Assembly (NCBI GenBank): GCA_902579395.1
Contig: CACHGK010000002.1
Coordinates: forward strand, 219,767 to 253,881
Source of the DNA: an uncultured Alphaproteobacteria bacterium
GTDB taxonomy: Bacteria; Pseudomonadota; Alphaproteobacteria; Methylaequorales; Methylaequoraceae
Length of the DNA stretch: 34,115 nucleotides
Direction: 5' to 3'
Shown: positions 7,578-15,492 of the stretch, in pieces
Numbering within the stretch: the stretch's first letter is position 1
How the letters are laid out: each line of letters begins with the position of its first letter
Position numbers and translations under genes: made by a program
The notes under the pieces: generated by a model
The model's input: only the letters and a program-made list of their open reading frames with translations
Told to the model about the DNA's origin: nothing
The model's database searches: none

Positions 7578-8282
7578 ATGAAAAAACTTACCATTATAAT
7601 ACCAATCTTCAATGAATCAGAATCAATTTTCAAATTAATCGATGAAATAAAATATGAATTTAGAAATAGCATTCCTCAAATCCTTATTGTTGATGACGGG
7701 AGTGATGATGATTTTCATACAAAAGTAAAAAAAATAAATTTAAAAAATATCATCATAGTTTACCATCAAAAAAATCTCGGAAAGTGTAAAGCAATGTATA
7801 CTGGTATTCAAAAGTCACCTAACGAATTAATCTGTACCATCGATGGTGATGGACAAAATCCTCCATATGAAATTAAGAATTTAGTTGAGTTTTGGCGTAA
7901 GTTACCAACTGTGAAAAAAAAAAACTTTCTCATTTGTGGAAATAGAAAAAAAAGACAGGACACTTTCATTAAGAAATTAAGCTCAAAAATAGCAAATAAA
8001 GTAAGGAAGTATATTTTGAAGGATGATTGTAATGATACTGCGTGTGCCTTAAAACTTTTTAATCGTTCAGATTATCTCAAAATAAAATATTTTAAAAATA
8101 TGCATAGATTTCTTCCTGCTTTATTCAAAATTAGAAATTGTCAGATATTTAATGTATTAGTGGACGACAGAGCAAGAAAAGCTGGGATTTCAAAATATGC
8201 ATTTAATAATAGGTTCTGGATAGGTATTATAGACTTAATTAAAGTTTGGATATTAATAAATAAGGAGAAAAATAATGGATAA
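7578..8282 (+). CDS. GT2 family, DPM1-like polyprenyl-phosphate sugar synthase
   Basis: A 234-residue GT-A glycosyltransferase: IIIPIFNESESI at 6-17, LIVDDGSDDD around 37-45, and the metal-binding IDGDGQNPP with D89 and D91. It lacks the two C-terminal membrane helices of ArnC/GtrB, having only a hydrophobic stretch near the C-terminus, so it resembles the short DPM1 form. Expected reaction: nucleotide-sugar plus polyprenyl phosphate to polyprenyl-P-sugar at the cytoplasmic face. The gene overlaps the LAB_N protein gene by 8 nt and is divergent from the GT39 transferase, completing a donor-synthesis, translocation and transfer set. Nucleotide-sugar specificity is not readable. Confidence 0.85.
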   Translation: MKKLTIIIPIFNESESIFKLIDEIKYEFRNSIPQILIVDDGSDDDFHTKVKKINLKNIIIVYHQKNLGKCKAMYTGIQKSPNELICTIDGDGQNPPYEIKNLVEFWRKLPTVKKKNFLICGNRKKRQDTFIKKLSSKIANKVRKYILKDDCNDTACALKLFNRSDYLKIKYFKNMHRFLPALFKIRNCQIFNVLVDDRARKAGISKYAFNNRFWIGIIDLIKVWILINKEKNNG

Positions 8283-8577
8283 AACTCAAATTTGGTTAAT
8301 AATCGGATTTATTGGACAAGCAATTTTTGCTTCAAGATTTCTAATCCAATGGATTGTGAGTGAAAGAGCATCAAAAAGTATAATTCCTAATATTTTTTGG
8401 TGGATTAGTTTACTGGGAAGTATGATCCTTTTGAGTTATGCTATTCATAAATCAGATCCTGTATTCATAGTTGGTCAATCATGCGGATTTCTAATTTACT
8501 CGAGAAACATTTATTTAATTAAAAAAGAGGGTAAAAATAAGAAAAATGATCCTTCAAAAATAATGAAGGTTAATTAG
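8275..8577 (+). CDS. LAB_N domain small membrane protein (lipid-A-disaccharide synthase N-terminal-like)
   Basis: A 100-residue protein with three membrane helices (about 5-22, 38-58, 66-84) and the LAB_N motifs IGQAIFASRFLIQWIVSER and IPNIFWWISLLGS. The family is named for a resemblance to an N-terminal domain found on some LpxB proteins, but it is a stand-alone membrane protein and is usually found next to DPM1-like GT2 genes. A role in presenting or flipping polyprenyl-P-sugar is proposed from context only. The ATG is chosen because AAGGAG lies at 8262-8267, 7 nt upstream. It overlaps the GT2 stop and ends one base into the next gene. Confidence 0.85.
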   Translation: MDKTQIWLIIGFIGQAIFASRFLIQWIVSERASKSIIPNIFWWISLLGSMILLSYAIHKSDPVFIVGQSCGFLIYSRNIYLIKKEGKNKKNDPSKIMKVN

Positions 8578-9191
8578 TGAAAATAAATTTTAAGGATATT
8601 CACTTTTCCATAATTAAGAATTGCCAAAACTTTCCATACATTAAAGAAAATATCCAAAAAAATGGTATTCTTAAAATAGAAGAACAAAATATAGATTTTT
8701 TTGCTTTTTTAATGAAAACAATGATTTCTCAGCAAATATCAGATAAAGTTTCCCAGTCAATTTGGAATAAATTTTGTTACAAATTCAAACCTAATAGTCC
8801 CTCTATTAACAATATTAAAAGCCTGAAATCTTTGACACATATATTAGAGGACATAAAGATTTCCCAAAAAAAAAAAGACTACATATGTAATCTTTACAAG
8901 CAGATAAAAATCAATAATTTAAATATAGAAATTTTATCTGTTTTGGAGGAGAAAAATTTCAGATCTACACTTACAAACCATAAAGGAATTGGACCGTGGA
9001 CATGTGATATGATCCTAATTTTCTTTTTCAATAAATTAAATATTCTTCCAAAACATGATTTAATTATTAAAAAAATTATTTATCACATCGAGAAAGTTGA
9101 AAAAAAAGAAATTGATTTTGAAAAGAATTTTTCACCTTTTCTTTCAATTCTCTCTCTTCATTTTTGGAAGATGTCCAAAAGAGTTTTGTAG
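8577..9191 (+). CDS. DNA-3-methyladenine glycosylase II-like (AlkA/HhH-GPD)
   Basis: A 204-residue HhH-GPD base-excision glycosylase, removing alkylated bases such as 3-methyladenine from DNA. Visible are the early helix motif MISQQISDKVSQSIW, the helix-hairpin-helix HKGIGPWTCDMIL (about 139-151) and the catalytic aspartate D161 in LPKHDLIIKK. It matches the short single-domain form and lacks the N-terminal domain of E. coli AlkA. It starts with GTG sharing one base with the preceding TAG. Its 3' end overlaps the convergent HemY-like gene by 48 nt. Confidence 0.85.
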   Translation: MKINFKDIHFSIIKNCQNFPYIKENIQKNGILKIEEQNIDFFAFLMKTMISQQISDKVSQSIWNKFCYKFKPNSPSINNIKSLKSLTHILEDIKISQKKKDYICNLYKQIKINNLNIEILSVLEEKNFRSTLTNHKGIGPWTCDMILIFFFNKLNILPKHDLIIKKIIYHIEKVEKKEIDFEKNFSPFLSILSLHFWKMSKRVL

Positions 9192-10472
9192 AAATTCTCT
9201 AAAAAAGTCTCTTTCTTTTGCAAAATCATAGTTACTTTTGCTCCATACAATTGTATCAAGAGAACTACAATTTTTGCAAACAAGTTGCCACCTGTCAGTT
9301 TGAAATTCACATGAAGTACATTTCCAAACTGGTTTTTCGATCAAATTAATTTTTGCAATTGGTAAAATAGCTTTCTTTGTTTGTTCAGATATTTTTCTAT
9401 ATAAATCAATAACTCTCTCATCCCATTCATTCTTATCTATTTGATCAAGGAAGTTTTGTGATTCCCCCCATATAGATGCCTTGAAGCTAGCATAAGCAAG
9501 CGCAAGCTTTGTTTCATTCGACTTTTCATTAATATTTTTCTTCAAATTTTTCAAAATCAGTTTGTATCTCTGCAAAAGTTCTTTTTCACTTTGCACCTTA
9601 TAATCCATAAAAAGTTCAATTATCTCAATACACAATAGTTTCATCCATGTTTTATTGACAACATTAATTGCTTTTTTTAACTCATTTTTATCTAAATAAT
9701 ATTTCATAGTTTCTTTCACTACCTCTATTGAACTTTCAGAGAGTTGAAAAGCCTCTAAGGGTGCCTCTCCAGAAAGAATTTTTAAATTTGCGAAGTAATT
9801 TTTTTTCTCACTAGGTAATGACTGTAGTCTGCTAATTAAACCATGTGCTTCTTTCCAATTTTTCTCAAGTGCGTATATCCTGGACAATTTATCGTGGAAC
9901 CAAATATCTTTAGGGTATTCTTTGCAAAGATCTAAAAGTAAGTTTTTAGCATCTAAAATTTTATTATTTTTAAATAAAAAAATTATTTTTGCCCTCTTAG
10001 CAATATAGTTAGCTTTGGGTATGGATTCTAAAATTTTTAAATACTTTTTAGACTCCTCTAAATCGCCACTTATTAAAGCTGAGTTAAAAAGCATAAATGA
10101 AGAGAAAAAGTCATTATTAAGATACTTTTTAAGCTTTCTGGAGTTTTTTTCCAGGATTATTGGATCTCCTAATAAAATCGCCTCAGCAATATTGTCGAGA
10201 CTGTCGTTAGCAAGTTGAAGATACTTACCTCTTTTCTTAAATTTAAAATCTTTTGGAATACTCTTAAAAATTCTAAAAAAGAGTAAAACAGAAAAGATTA
10301 ATAAAAATAATGAAAATATAGCCAAGCTCAAACCAAAAATATCAGTTTGAATTAAATAATTATTTGAGATTATTTCGACTTTACCTGAGTTATTATAAAG
10401 CCAAACAATCAAGGAAGAAGTTATAACAAATATTAAAAATAATTTTAAAGCTTTAATCAACTTCTGTACCAA
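9144..10472 (-). CDS. HemY-like tetratricopeptide membrane protein with zinc ribbon
   Basis: A 442-residue protein: two N-terminal membrane helices (about 8-27 and 47-68) with a short periplasmic loop, the HemY_N region ending NDSLDNIAEAILLGDP, then TPR-like helical pairs (about 90-370) and a C-terminal zinc ribbon with C385, C388, C399 and C402. The two-helix/TPR form is the HemY family found beside hem genes; the ribbon recalls LapB/YciM. It is not protoporphyrinogen oxidase, which shares the name in Bacillus. The only starts after the in-frame TAA are TTG codons (10472 or 10460), so a weak, coupled start overlapping the Mic60-like stop by 20 nt is likely. Confidence 0.85.
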   Translation of the reverse strand: MVQKLIKALKLFLIFVITSSLIVWLYNNSGKVEIISNNYLIQTDIFGLSLAIFSLFLLIFSVLLFFRIFKSIPKDFKFKKRGKYLQLANDSLDNIAEAILLGDPIILEKNSRKLKKYLNNDFFSSFMLFNSALISGDLEESKKYLKILESIPKANYIAKRAKIIFLFKNNKILDAKNLLLDLCKEYPKDIWFHDKLSRIYALEKNWKEAHGLISRLQSLPSEKKNYFANLKILSGEAPLEAFQLSESSIEVVKETMKYYLDKNELKKAINVVNKTWMKLLCIEIIELFMDYKVQSEKELLQRYKLILKNLKKNINEKSNETKLALAYASFKASIWGESQNFLDQIDKNEWDERVIDLYRKISEQTKKAILPIAKINLIEKPVWKCTSCEFQTDRWQLVCKNCSSLDTIVWSKSNYDFAKERDFFREFLQNSFGHLPKMKREN

Positions 10473-11478
10473 TTATATTAAGTAATTTGATTTCTAATTG
10501 TTCAAATTTATCTTTGCTTTTATTAAGGATTTCGGCATCTACCAACCATTCTTGAATTGAAGCATCATTGAAATACGAATCAGAAAGGATTTTAATTGAT
10601 TTATTTAAATCCCCTAAAATTATATATTCTTTGGCCATTTTTAATGATTGTACAAGTTTATCATCATTTAAAATTCTTGGTTTTTCTTGGATAAATCTTT
10701 CGTCAATTTTTGTTATCTTATAAAGACTGTTAAATAAACTTTTTAAGTAATTAAAAAAGTTTTCTGTTGATTGAAAAATATCTTCTGGTTTATTTGAAAC
10801 GCTATAAAGGTTCAAATTTATTAATTCATCTAAATCTTGTTTATAGTAATCAATCCTCTGATTTAATCTATTCAAAAGTTCGGACTCATTGATTATTTTT
10901 TCAATCTCAATATCTTGAAGATAAATAATCAATGCCTTGATTTCAGGCTCATTATTAAATCTAGAAATTAGTCTTTCAAGCTCACTATCAAAGTTTACTC
11001 TATTTTCAAACTTATTTTTTAGATTTAAGAGATCATTAAGTACTAGATATTTCTCAGCGTAATAGAAATCCGAACTTAACCTCTTTTGAGATTCTAAAAT
11101 TTTAATTTGCTTTTTTAAATCTAAAATCAAAGAATTTGTTTCTGAAATTTTTAATTTACTTTGGAATATTTCATCATTCATTTCACCAATTATTTTCTCT
11201 AAATTTTCAATTTCTTCTTTATCAACTGTACTAATTTTACTATCACTGAAAGTTGGTTGAACATCGTTTACATTGTTATAAATTGATTTATTTTGAAGAC
11301 TTGAAAGAAGATTATTTTCGCTGAACTTTCCAGAGAAAAAATATACTGAGGATGTAACAAAAATAAGAAAAATAAGAAAAAATAGATATTTATTAAAGCT
11401 CGATTTTTTTTTATATTGACTTCCCTCTAGGTCAATAAAATCTCCTTTTTGCGTTGATTTTTCTTTTTTATCAGTCAA
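10453..11478 (-). CDS. Mic60/mitofilin-like inner-membrane protein
   Basis: A 341-residue protein with a charged cytoplasmic N-terminus containing GDFIDLEGS, one membrane helix (about 30-49), a low-complexity linker, a predicted coiled coil (about 88-135, EIENLEKIIGEMNDEIFQSK) and a helical C-terminal domain. This architecture and its place between hemD and HemY are those of alphaproteobacterial Mic60 (COG4223), the relative of the mitochondrial crista-junction protein, which shapes inner membranes. Sequence similarity in the family is low, so the call rests on architecture plus synteny. The TTG start is forced, as TAA precedes it immediately; an AGAGACG ribosome site overlaps the hemD stop. 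Confidence 0.75.
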   Translation of the reverse strand: MTDKKEKSTQKGDFIDLEGSQYKKKSSFNKYLFFLIFLIFVTSSVYFFSGKFSENNLLSSLQNKSIYNNVNDVQPTFSDSKISTVDKEEIENLEKIIGEMNDEIFQSKLKISETNSLILDLKKQIKILESQKRLSSDFYYAEKYLVLNDLLNLKNKFENRVNFDSELERLISRFNNEPEIKALIIYLQDIEIEKIINESELLNRLNQRIDYYKQDLDELINLNLYSVSNKPEDIFQSTENFFNYLKSLFNSLYKITKIDERFIQEKPRILNDDKLVQSLKMAKEYIILGDLNKSIKILSDSYFNDASIQEWLVDAEILNKSKDKFEQLEIKLLNIIGTEVD

Positions 11479-11487
11479 TTAACGTCT

Positions 11488-12228
11488 CTATTGGCTTGTT
11501 TTAATTATTAAATCTACCATACTCTTTTCATTTGGCTCTTTTGTTATTAAAATATTTTTCAGTCCAGCACTTAAAAGTTCATTTTCAATAACTTTGCTTA
11601 AAACCAAAAATTTTTTTTTTTTACATTTTTCTAGTAAATTTAATTTTAAAATTTCATTTTTGAAAGAAATCGCAGTTCTTCTAGAAAATAATGTAATCAA
11701 ACCATCCTCGCATGAGTTAAAGAAATTTTCAAATATTTCTGGATCCGAATTTTTCATTTTTGAAATATAACAACCAATGTGATTGTAATAAAATTCATGA
11801 TTAATAAAGAAATTCTTGAGATCTAAATTTAAACTTACCTCAGTTGGATGAAGTATGGATTGTCCTTTTTTCAATAATAGCTTTATTTTTTTCTTTAAAT
11901 CCAGAGTATTTCCTTTTACATTTATTACTTTTTTCATGCCCATCTTTTTGGCTAAAAGATAGGTTCCATCACCTATCACTATTATTTTGTCAGATTCTTT
12001 GAGATTATTGAAATTTGAAAGACCATTTTTACTTGTAAATAATATATAATCGAATTTACAGTTTTCATCATAGTTATAACTTTTCTGTTTAATTTGAATG
12101 AGTGGTGCAATAAAAAAATTAAACTCGCTTTCATCAAAAAGCAATGAAAGTCTTACAGAATCCTCCTTAGGCCTCGTCAAAAGAAGGTTTGTTTTTTTAA
12201 TAACTAATTTTTTTTTTGACTCTAACAC
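11488..12228 (-). CDS. hemD: Uroporphyrinogen-III synthase
   Basis: A 246-residue protein, normal for HemD, which cyclises and inverts ring D of hydroxymethylbilane to give uroporphyrinogen III. The family is poorly conserved; supporting features are the N-terminal NLLLTRPKEDS, the mid segment DYILFTSKNGLSNF, IVIGDGTYLLAKKMG and the C-terminal LITLFSRRTAISFKN. Position directly after hemC, overlapping it by 32 nt, makes the call secure. The start is GTG, forced because TAG lies directly before it in frame; AGAGG is 11 nt upstream. A run of 12 T (11611-11622) encodes lysines. Confidence 0.85.
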   Translation of the reverse strand: MLESKKKLVIKKTNLLLTRPKEDSVRLSLLFDESEFNFFIAPLIQIKQKSYNYDENCKFDYILFTSKNGLSNFNNLKESDKIIVIGDGTYLLAKKMGMKKVINVKGNTLDLKKKIKLLLKKGQSILHPTEVSLNLDLKNFFINHEFYYNHIGCYISKMKNSDPEIFENFFNSCEDGLITLFSRRTAISFKNEILKLNLLEKCKKKKFLVLSKVIENELLSAGLKNILITKEPNEKSMVDLIIKTSQ

Positions 12229-13129
12229 CTAAATTATAAACCTCTGCTTTATAATTACTAAAACTAAGATAAACATTTTCTTTAATTTGTTTTAATCCAT
12301 CATCTGAAAATGCTATGTAATTGAAATAAATCTCCTTTCGGTTCCCATTTGTTTTTAATTTTGCATACCCTCCTACCGGTGTTTTACAAGATCCGTCTAA
12401 AGCTTTAAGAAAGATCCTTTCGCAATCAATTTCGATAAAAGTCTTTTCGTGATTAAGTTGTTTAACAATTTTCTTAATCTCTTTATGAGAACTCTTCACG
12501 ACTAAAGCGATAACACCTTGACCCAGAGCAGGTAGAATTCTTCTAGGATCTATAATTTGATATGGATATGAAATCTTAAGCCTTTTTAAACCAGCGCATG
12601 CTAACATAATTGCATCAAATTTTCTTTCTCTAAGTTTTCTTATTCTTGTGTCAACATTACCCCTTATGTCCTTTATTATTAAATCCGATCTTTTTTTTTT
12701 CAATTGCATTGCTCTTCTGACTGAAGAAGTTCCTACTGTGGCGTTTTTTTTTAAATCCTCAAGCTTTATATTTTTAAACGAAATCAGTGCTTCGTTAAAG
12801 TTCTCTCTTTTTAAAACTGCTCCAATCTCAAGACCTTCAGGTAATTCTGTTGGAAGATCTTTTAATGAATGTATACCTATATTTATTTGATTATTTAATA
12901 ATGCTTCATCAATTTCCTTTGTAAATAAACCTTTATTTCCGATAGCAGAAATTTTTTTATCTAAAAATTTATCTCCAGAGGTTTTAAAATACTTCCTAAA
13001 GATTTTTATTTTTAATTTACCAAATTTTTTTTGAAAATTCGTTTCAAATATCTTTATATGCTCCTTTGCAAGCAAACTTATTCTTGAACCAATTACTATA
13101 TTTTCAAAACTAGTATTCATGAAATTCAT
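12197..13129 (-). CDS. hemC: Porphobilinogen deaminase (hydroxymethylbilane synthase)
   Basis: A 310-residue enzyme polymerising four porphobilinogens to hydroxymethylbilane. Key residues are all present: HSLKDLPTELP with catalytic Asp91, substrate-binding arginines in TSSVRRAMQL (137-143) and RGNVDTRIRKL (156-166), and DGSCKTPVGGY with Cys248, which carries the dipyrromethane cofactor. The N-terminal IGSRISLLA replaces the usual IGTRxSxLA. Start ATG at 13129 or the ATG three codons on (13120). It heads the hemC-hemD-Mic60-HemY operon and is divergent from tsaD with 53 bp between. Confidence 0.96.
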   Translation of the reverse strand: MNFMNTSFENIVIGSRISLLAKEHIKIFETNFQKKFGKLKIKIFRKYFKTSGDKFLDKKISAIGNKGLFTKEIDEALLNNQINIGIHSLKDLPTELPEGLEIGAVLKRENFNEALISFKNIKLEDLKKNATVGTSSVRRAMQLKKKRSDLIIKDIRGNVDTRIRKLRERKFDAIMLACAGLKRLKISYPYQIIDPRRILPALGQGVIALVVKSSHKEIKKIVKQLNHEKTFIEIDCERIFLKALDGSCKTPVGGYAKLKTNGNRKEIYFNYIAFSDDGLKQIKENVYLSFSNYKAEVYNLGVRVKKKISY

Positions 13130-13151
13130 TTTATTTTAGTATGATTAAATT

Positions 13152-13159
13152 ATTATAAT
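13152..13159. promoter_or_regulatory. Overlapping divergent -10 elements, hemC/tsaD
   Basis: ATTATAAT at 13152-13159 is a perfect palindrome containing a consensus TATAAT on each strand (13154-13159 on plus, 13157-13152 on minus). These would place start sites about 17 nt before the tsaD ATG and about 16 nt before the hemC ATG. No good -35 is seen on either strand. Confidence 0.4.
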
Positions 13160-13182
13160 ATTTTACTTTTATAAATCTTAAA

Positions 13183-14214
13183 ATGATAGTACTAGGAATT
13201 GAAACAAGTTGTGATGAAACATCTGTCTCAATAGTAGAGAAGAAAAAAAACAGCTCTTTTGGAAATGTTTTGGCCGAACAGACGCTTTCTCAAATTAAAA
13301 AACATAAAAAATTTGGTGGGGTTGTTCCAGAACTGGCTTCTAGAGAACACAGTAATAATCTTGACTGGTTAGTAAAAAAATCATTAAAATTATGTAACCT
13401 CCAATATGACAAGATGGACGCATTCGCTGCTACAACAGGACCAGGTCTACTTGGAGCTTTACTTGTTGGGTCAAATTATGCAAAGGCTTTGGCCATTGGA
13501 TCAAGAAAACCCTTTCTGTCAATAAACCATCTTCAGGGTCATATTTTGGTATCACGAATGAAAAAAAAAATTGATTTTCCTTTTTTATGTTTGCTTGTGT
13601 CTGGAGGACATTGCCAAATTATTCTTGCTAAAAACTTCAACAAATTTAAGGTTATTGGTGAAACTTTAGACGACGCTGTGGGTGAAGTTTTTGACAAAAC
13701 CTCAAGAATTCTTGGGTATGGCTATCCAGGTGGACCCATAATTGAAAATCTAGCAAAAAAAAGCAAGGGAAAATATAAGTTTAAACTTCCAAAACCCTTA
13801 ATAAATAAAATGACATTTGATCTTTCATTTTCTGGTCTAAAAACATCCGTTAGAAGATTAATTGAAAAGGGTATAAATAATAACCAAAAAGCTGATCTCG
13901 CTTTTGAGTTTCAACAAATAATTACAGAATGCTTGATTAAAAAAGTTGAACTTTCAATTAATCATTTAAAAAAAAAATATAACATCAATAATTTCATTCT
14001 TTCTGGTGGTGTTGCTTCTAATTTTTTTTTAAGATCAAAATTTAAAAAGATGTGTAAAAAAAAAAAAATATCCTTTTTCGCTCCAGATAAAAATCTTTGT
14101 GTAGATAATGCAACTATGATTGCTTGGGCAGGTTTAGAAATACTGGCCAATGGTAAAAAAGGTAATCGGATTCATTTTCCTCCAAAACCTCGGTGGAGAA
14201 TAGATAAATTATGA
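13183..14214 (+). CDS. tsaD: tRNA N6-threonylcarbamoyladenosine synthase subunit TsaD
   Basis: A 343-residue ASKHA-fold protein transferring the threonylcarbamoyl group to A37 of ANN-decoding tRNAs. Seen: N-terminal GIETSCDETSVSIVE, the metal-binding H116 and H120 in INHLQGHI, LLVSGGHCQII, the motif DAVGEVFDKTSRILGYGYPGGP, FSGLKTSVRR, LSGGVASNFFLR and the C-terminal DNATMIAWAG. Length is normal. It overlaps gpsA by 4 nt (ATGA). A 13-A run (14056-14068) encodes lysines within the frame. Confidence 0.97.
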   Translation: MIVLGIETSCDETSVSIVEKKKNSSFGNVLAEQTLSQIKKHKKFGGVVPELASREHSNNLDWLVKKSLKLCNLQYDKMDAFAATTGPGLLGALLVGSNYAKALAIGSRKPFLSINHLQGHILVSRMKKKIDFPFLCLLVSGGHCQIILAKNFNKFKVIGETLDDAVGEVFDKTSRILGYGYPGGPIIENLAKKSKGKYKFKLPKPLINKMTFDLSFSGLKTSVRRLIEKGINNNQKADLAFEFQQIITECLIKKVELSINHLKKKYNINNFILSGGVASNFFLRSKFKKMCKKKKISFFAPDKNLCVDNATMIAWAGLEILANGKKGNRIHFPPKPRWRIDKL

Positions 14215-15149
14215 ACAAAGTCTGCATAATAGGCTCTGGTACCTGGGCTCAGGCACTATTTAAGATATTTAAAAAAAAAAATATTCTTATTAAATGTAGA
14301 AATAAAAGAATAGCTAAAAAAAAATTTAATAATAATGAAGTAAATTTAACTGAAAAATTTAGCGACTTAGTTGATTTAGATTTTATATTTTTAGCAATTC
14401 CCTCACAAACAATTAGAGAAAATCTTAAATCATTAAAAAGAACAACTGGAAAACAAAAGTCTACTTTCATCATTTGCTGTAAGGGTGTAGAAAAAAGGAC
14501 TAACAAGCTTATGAGTGAGGTTATAAAAGATATTTTTCCATATAACAAAACAGCAGTCCTTTCTGGTCCTAATTTCTCTTCAGAAATTATTGCAAGAAAA
14601 CCCTCAGCTTCAGTATTGTCCTCCTCAAAGAAATCTACAACATTGAATATATCCAAGTTAATATCTCTTAAAAACTTTAGAATCTATTTCAATAACGATA
14701 TAATTGGGACACAACTCGGAGGAGCAATGAAAAATGTTATTGCAATTGCCTGTGGTCTAGTAAAAGGAAAAAATCTCGGTGAAAATGCAAAAGCAGCAAT
14801 TATTACAAGAGGAATTTCAGAAATTGTTAGACTTGGTCTTAAAATGGGAGCAAAAAGAAATACTTTTTATGGGTTATCTGGAATTGGTGATTTGACACTT
14901 ACATGTTCCTCGTTAAAATCAAGAAATACAAAATTAGGATATGAAATGGCAAAAGGAAAAAAACTAGCTCAATTCAAGAAAAACTATGTTTTAGAGGGAG
15001 TTGAATCATGTCAAAGTATTTGCAACCTAGGAAAAATTTATAATGTTGAACTTCCGCTATGTAATTCAATTAATGAAATAATAAAAGGCACAGAAGCTGA
15101 TTGTATAATCTCTAACTTGCTTTCAAGGCCTTTGCAATTCGAAAACTAA
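14211..15149 (+). CDS. gpsA: Glycerol-3-phosphate dehydrogenase [NAD(P)+]
   Basis: A 312-residue soluble enzyme reducing dihydroxyacetone phosphate to sn-glycerol 3-phosphate for phospholipid synthesis. The N-terminal nucleotide-binding loop is GSGTWAQAL (GxGxWG family form with A for G), followed by IFLAIPSQTIRE, VLSGPNFSSEI, the catalytic-lysine segment GGAMKNVIAIACG (about 173-185) and NAKAAIITRGISEI, then GLSGIGDLTLTCSS. Slightly shorter than the E. coli enzyme. ATGA overlap with tsaD and a one-base overlap with the YciI-like gene show co-translation; this order is common in alphaproteobacteria. Confidence 0.96.
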   Translation: MNKVCIIGSGTWAQALFKIFKKKNILIKCRNKRIAKKKFNNNEVNLTEKFSDLVDLDFIFLAIPSQTIRENLKSLKRTTGKQKSTFIICCKGVEKRTNKLMSEVIKDIFPYNKTAVLSGPNFSSEIIARKPSASVLSSSKKSTTLNISKLISLKNFRIYFNNDIIGTQLGGAMKNVIAIACGLVKGKNLGENAKAAIITRGISEIVRLGLKMGAKRNTFYGLSGIGDLTLTCSSLKSRNTKLGYEMAKGKKLAQFKKNYVLEGVESCQSICNLGKIYNVELPLCNSINEIIKGTEADCIISNLLSRPLQFEN

Positions 15150-15421
15150 TGGCCTTTTTAGTTACCTGTATAGATAAAGAAAATTCTCTTGAATTGAGAC
15201 TTGCAACAAGAGAAAAGCATATTAATTATCTTAAAGGCATTGGAGATAAAGTTATTTTAGCTGGCCCCATTTTAGACAAAAAAGATTTACCATGTGGGAC
15301 AGTTTTAATTTTAGATTTTAATAATCTAAATCAAGTTAACTCCATCTTAAAAAAAGATCCCTACAATGAAGTAAATCTTTTTAAAGATTTGCAAATAACT
15401 AGATTTAAAAAGGTTCTTTAG
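15149..15421 (+). CDS. YciI-like protein
   Basis: A 90-residue protein of the YciI/muconolactone-isomerase-like ferredoxin fold: N-terminal FLVTCIDKENSLELRLATREKH with the conserved Arg/His segment REKHINYLK, then VILAGPILD and the C-terminal DPYNEVNLFKDLQITRF. The family has no established reaction. The ATG overlaps the gpsA stop by one base. Position after gpsA is conserved in alphaproteobacteria. Confidence 0.88.
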   Translation: MAFLVTCIDKENSLELRLATREKHINYLKGIGDKVILAGPILDKKDLPCGTVLILDFNNLNQVNSILKKDPYNEVNLFKDLQITRFKKVL

Positions 15422-15444
15422 TTAAATGTTTACATTAATTAATA

Positions 15445-15471
15445 TTGACACATATGATTCTTCTTTGATAT
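15445..15471 (+). promoter_or_regulatory. Possible acs promoter
   Basis: TTGACA at 15445-15450 is a consensus -35. The best -10 is TGATAT at 15466-15471, only 15 bp away, so it is weak without an activator. It lies in the 71-bp gap before acs. The ribosome site GGTGG is 8-9 nt before the acs ATG. Confidence 0.3.
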
Positions 15472-15492
15472 CAAAAATCTTGGTGGATTAAA

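Noticed and set aside
11611-14068. Long homopolymers (12 T in hemD, 13 A in tsaD) as phase-variation switches
   Set aside because: They encode lysine runs in housekeeping genes, both frames are intact, and such runs are common throughout this AT-rich window.
12648-14656. Open frames on the opposite strand of hemC (12648-12890), tsaD (13962-14150) and gpsA (14249-14656)
   Set aside because: Each lies wholly antisense to a well-supported gene, has no recognisable domain and no ribosome site; they are by-products of lysine/phenylalanine-rich codons.
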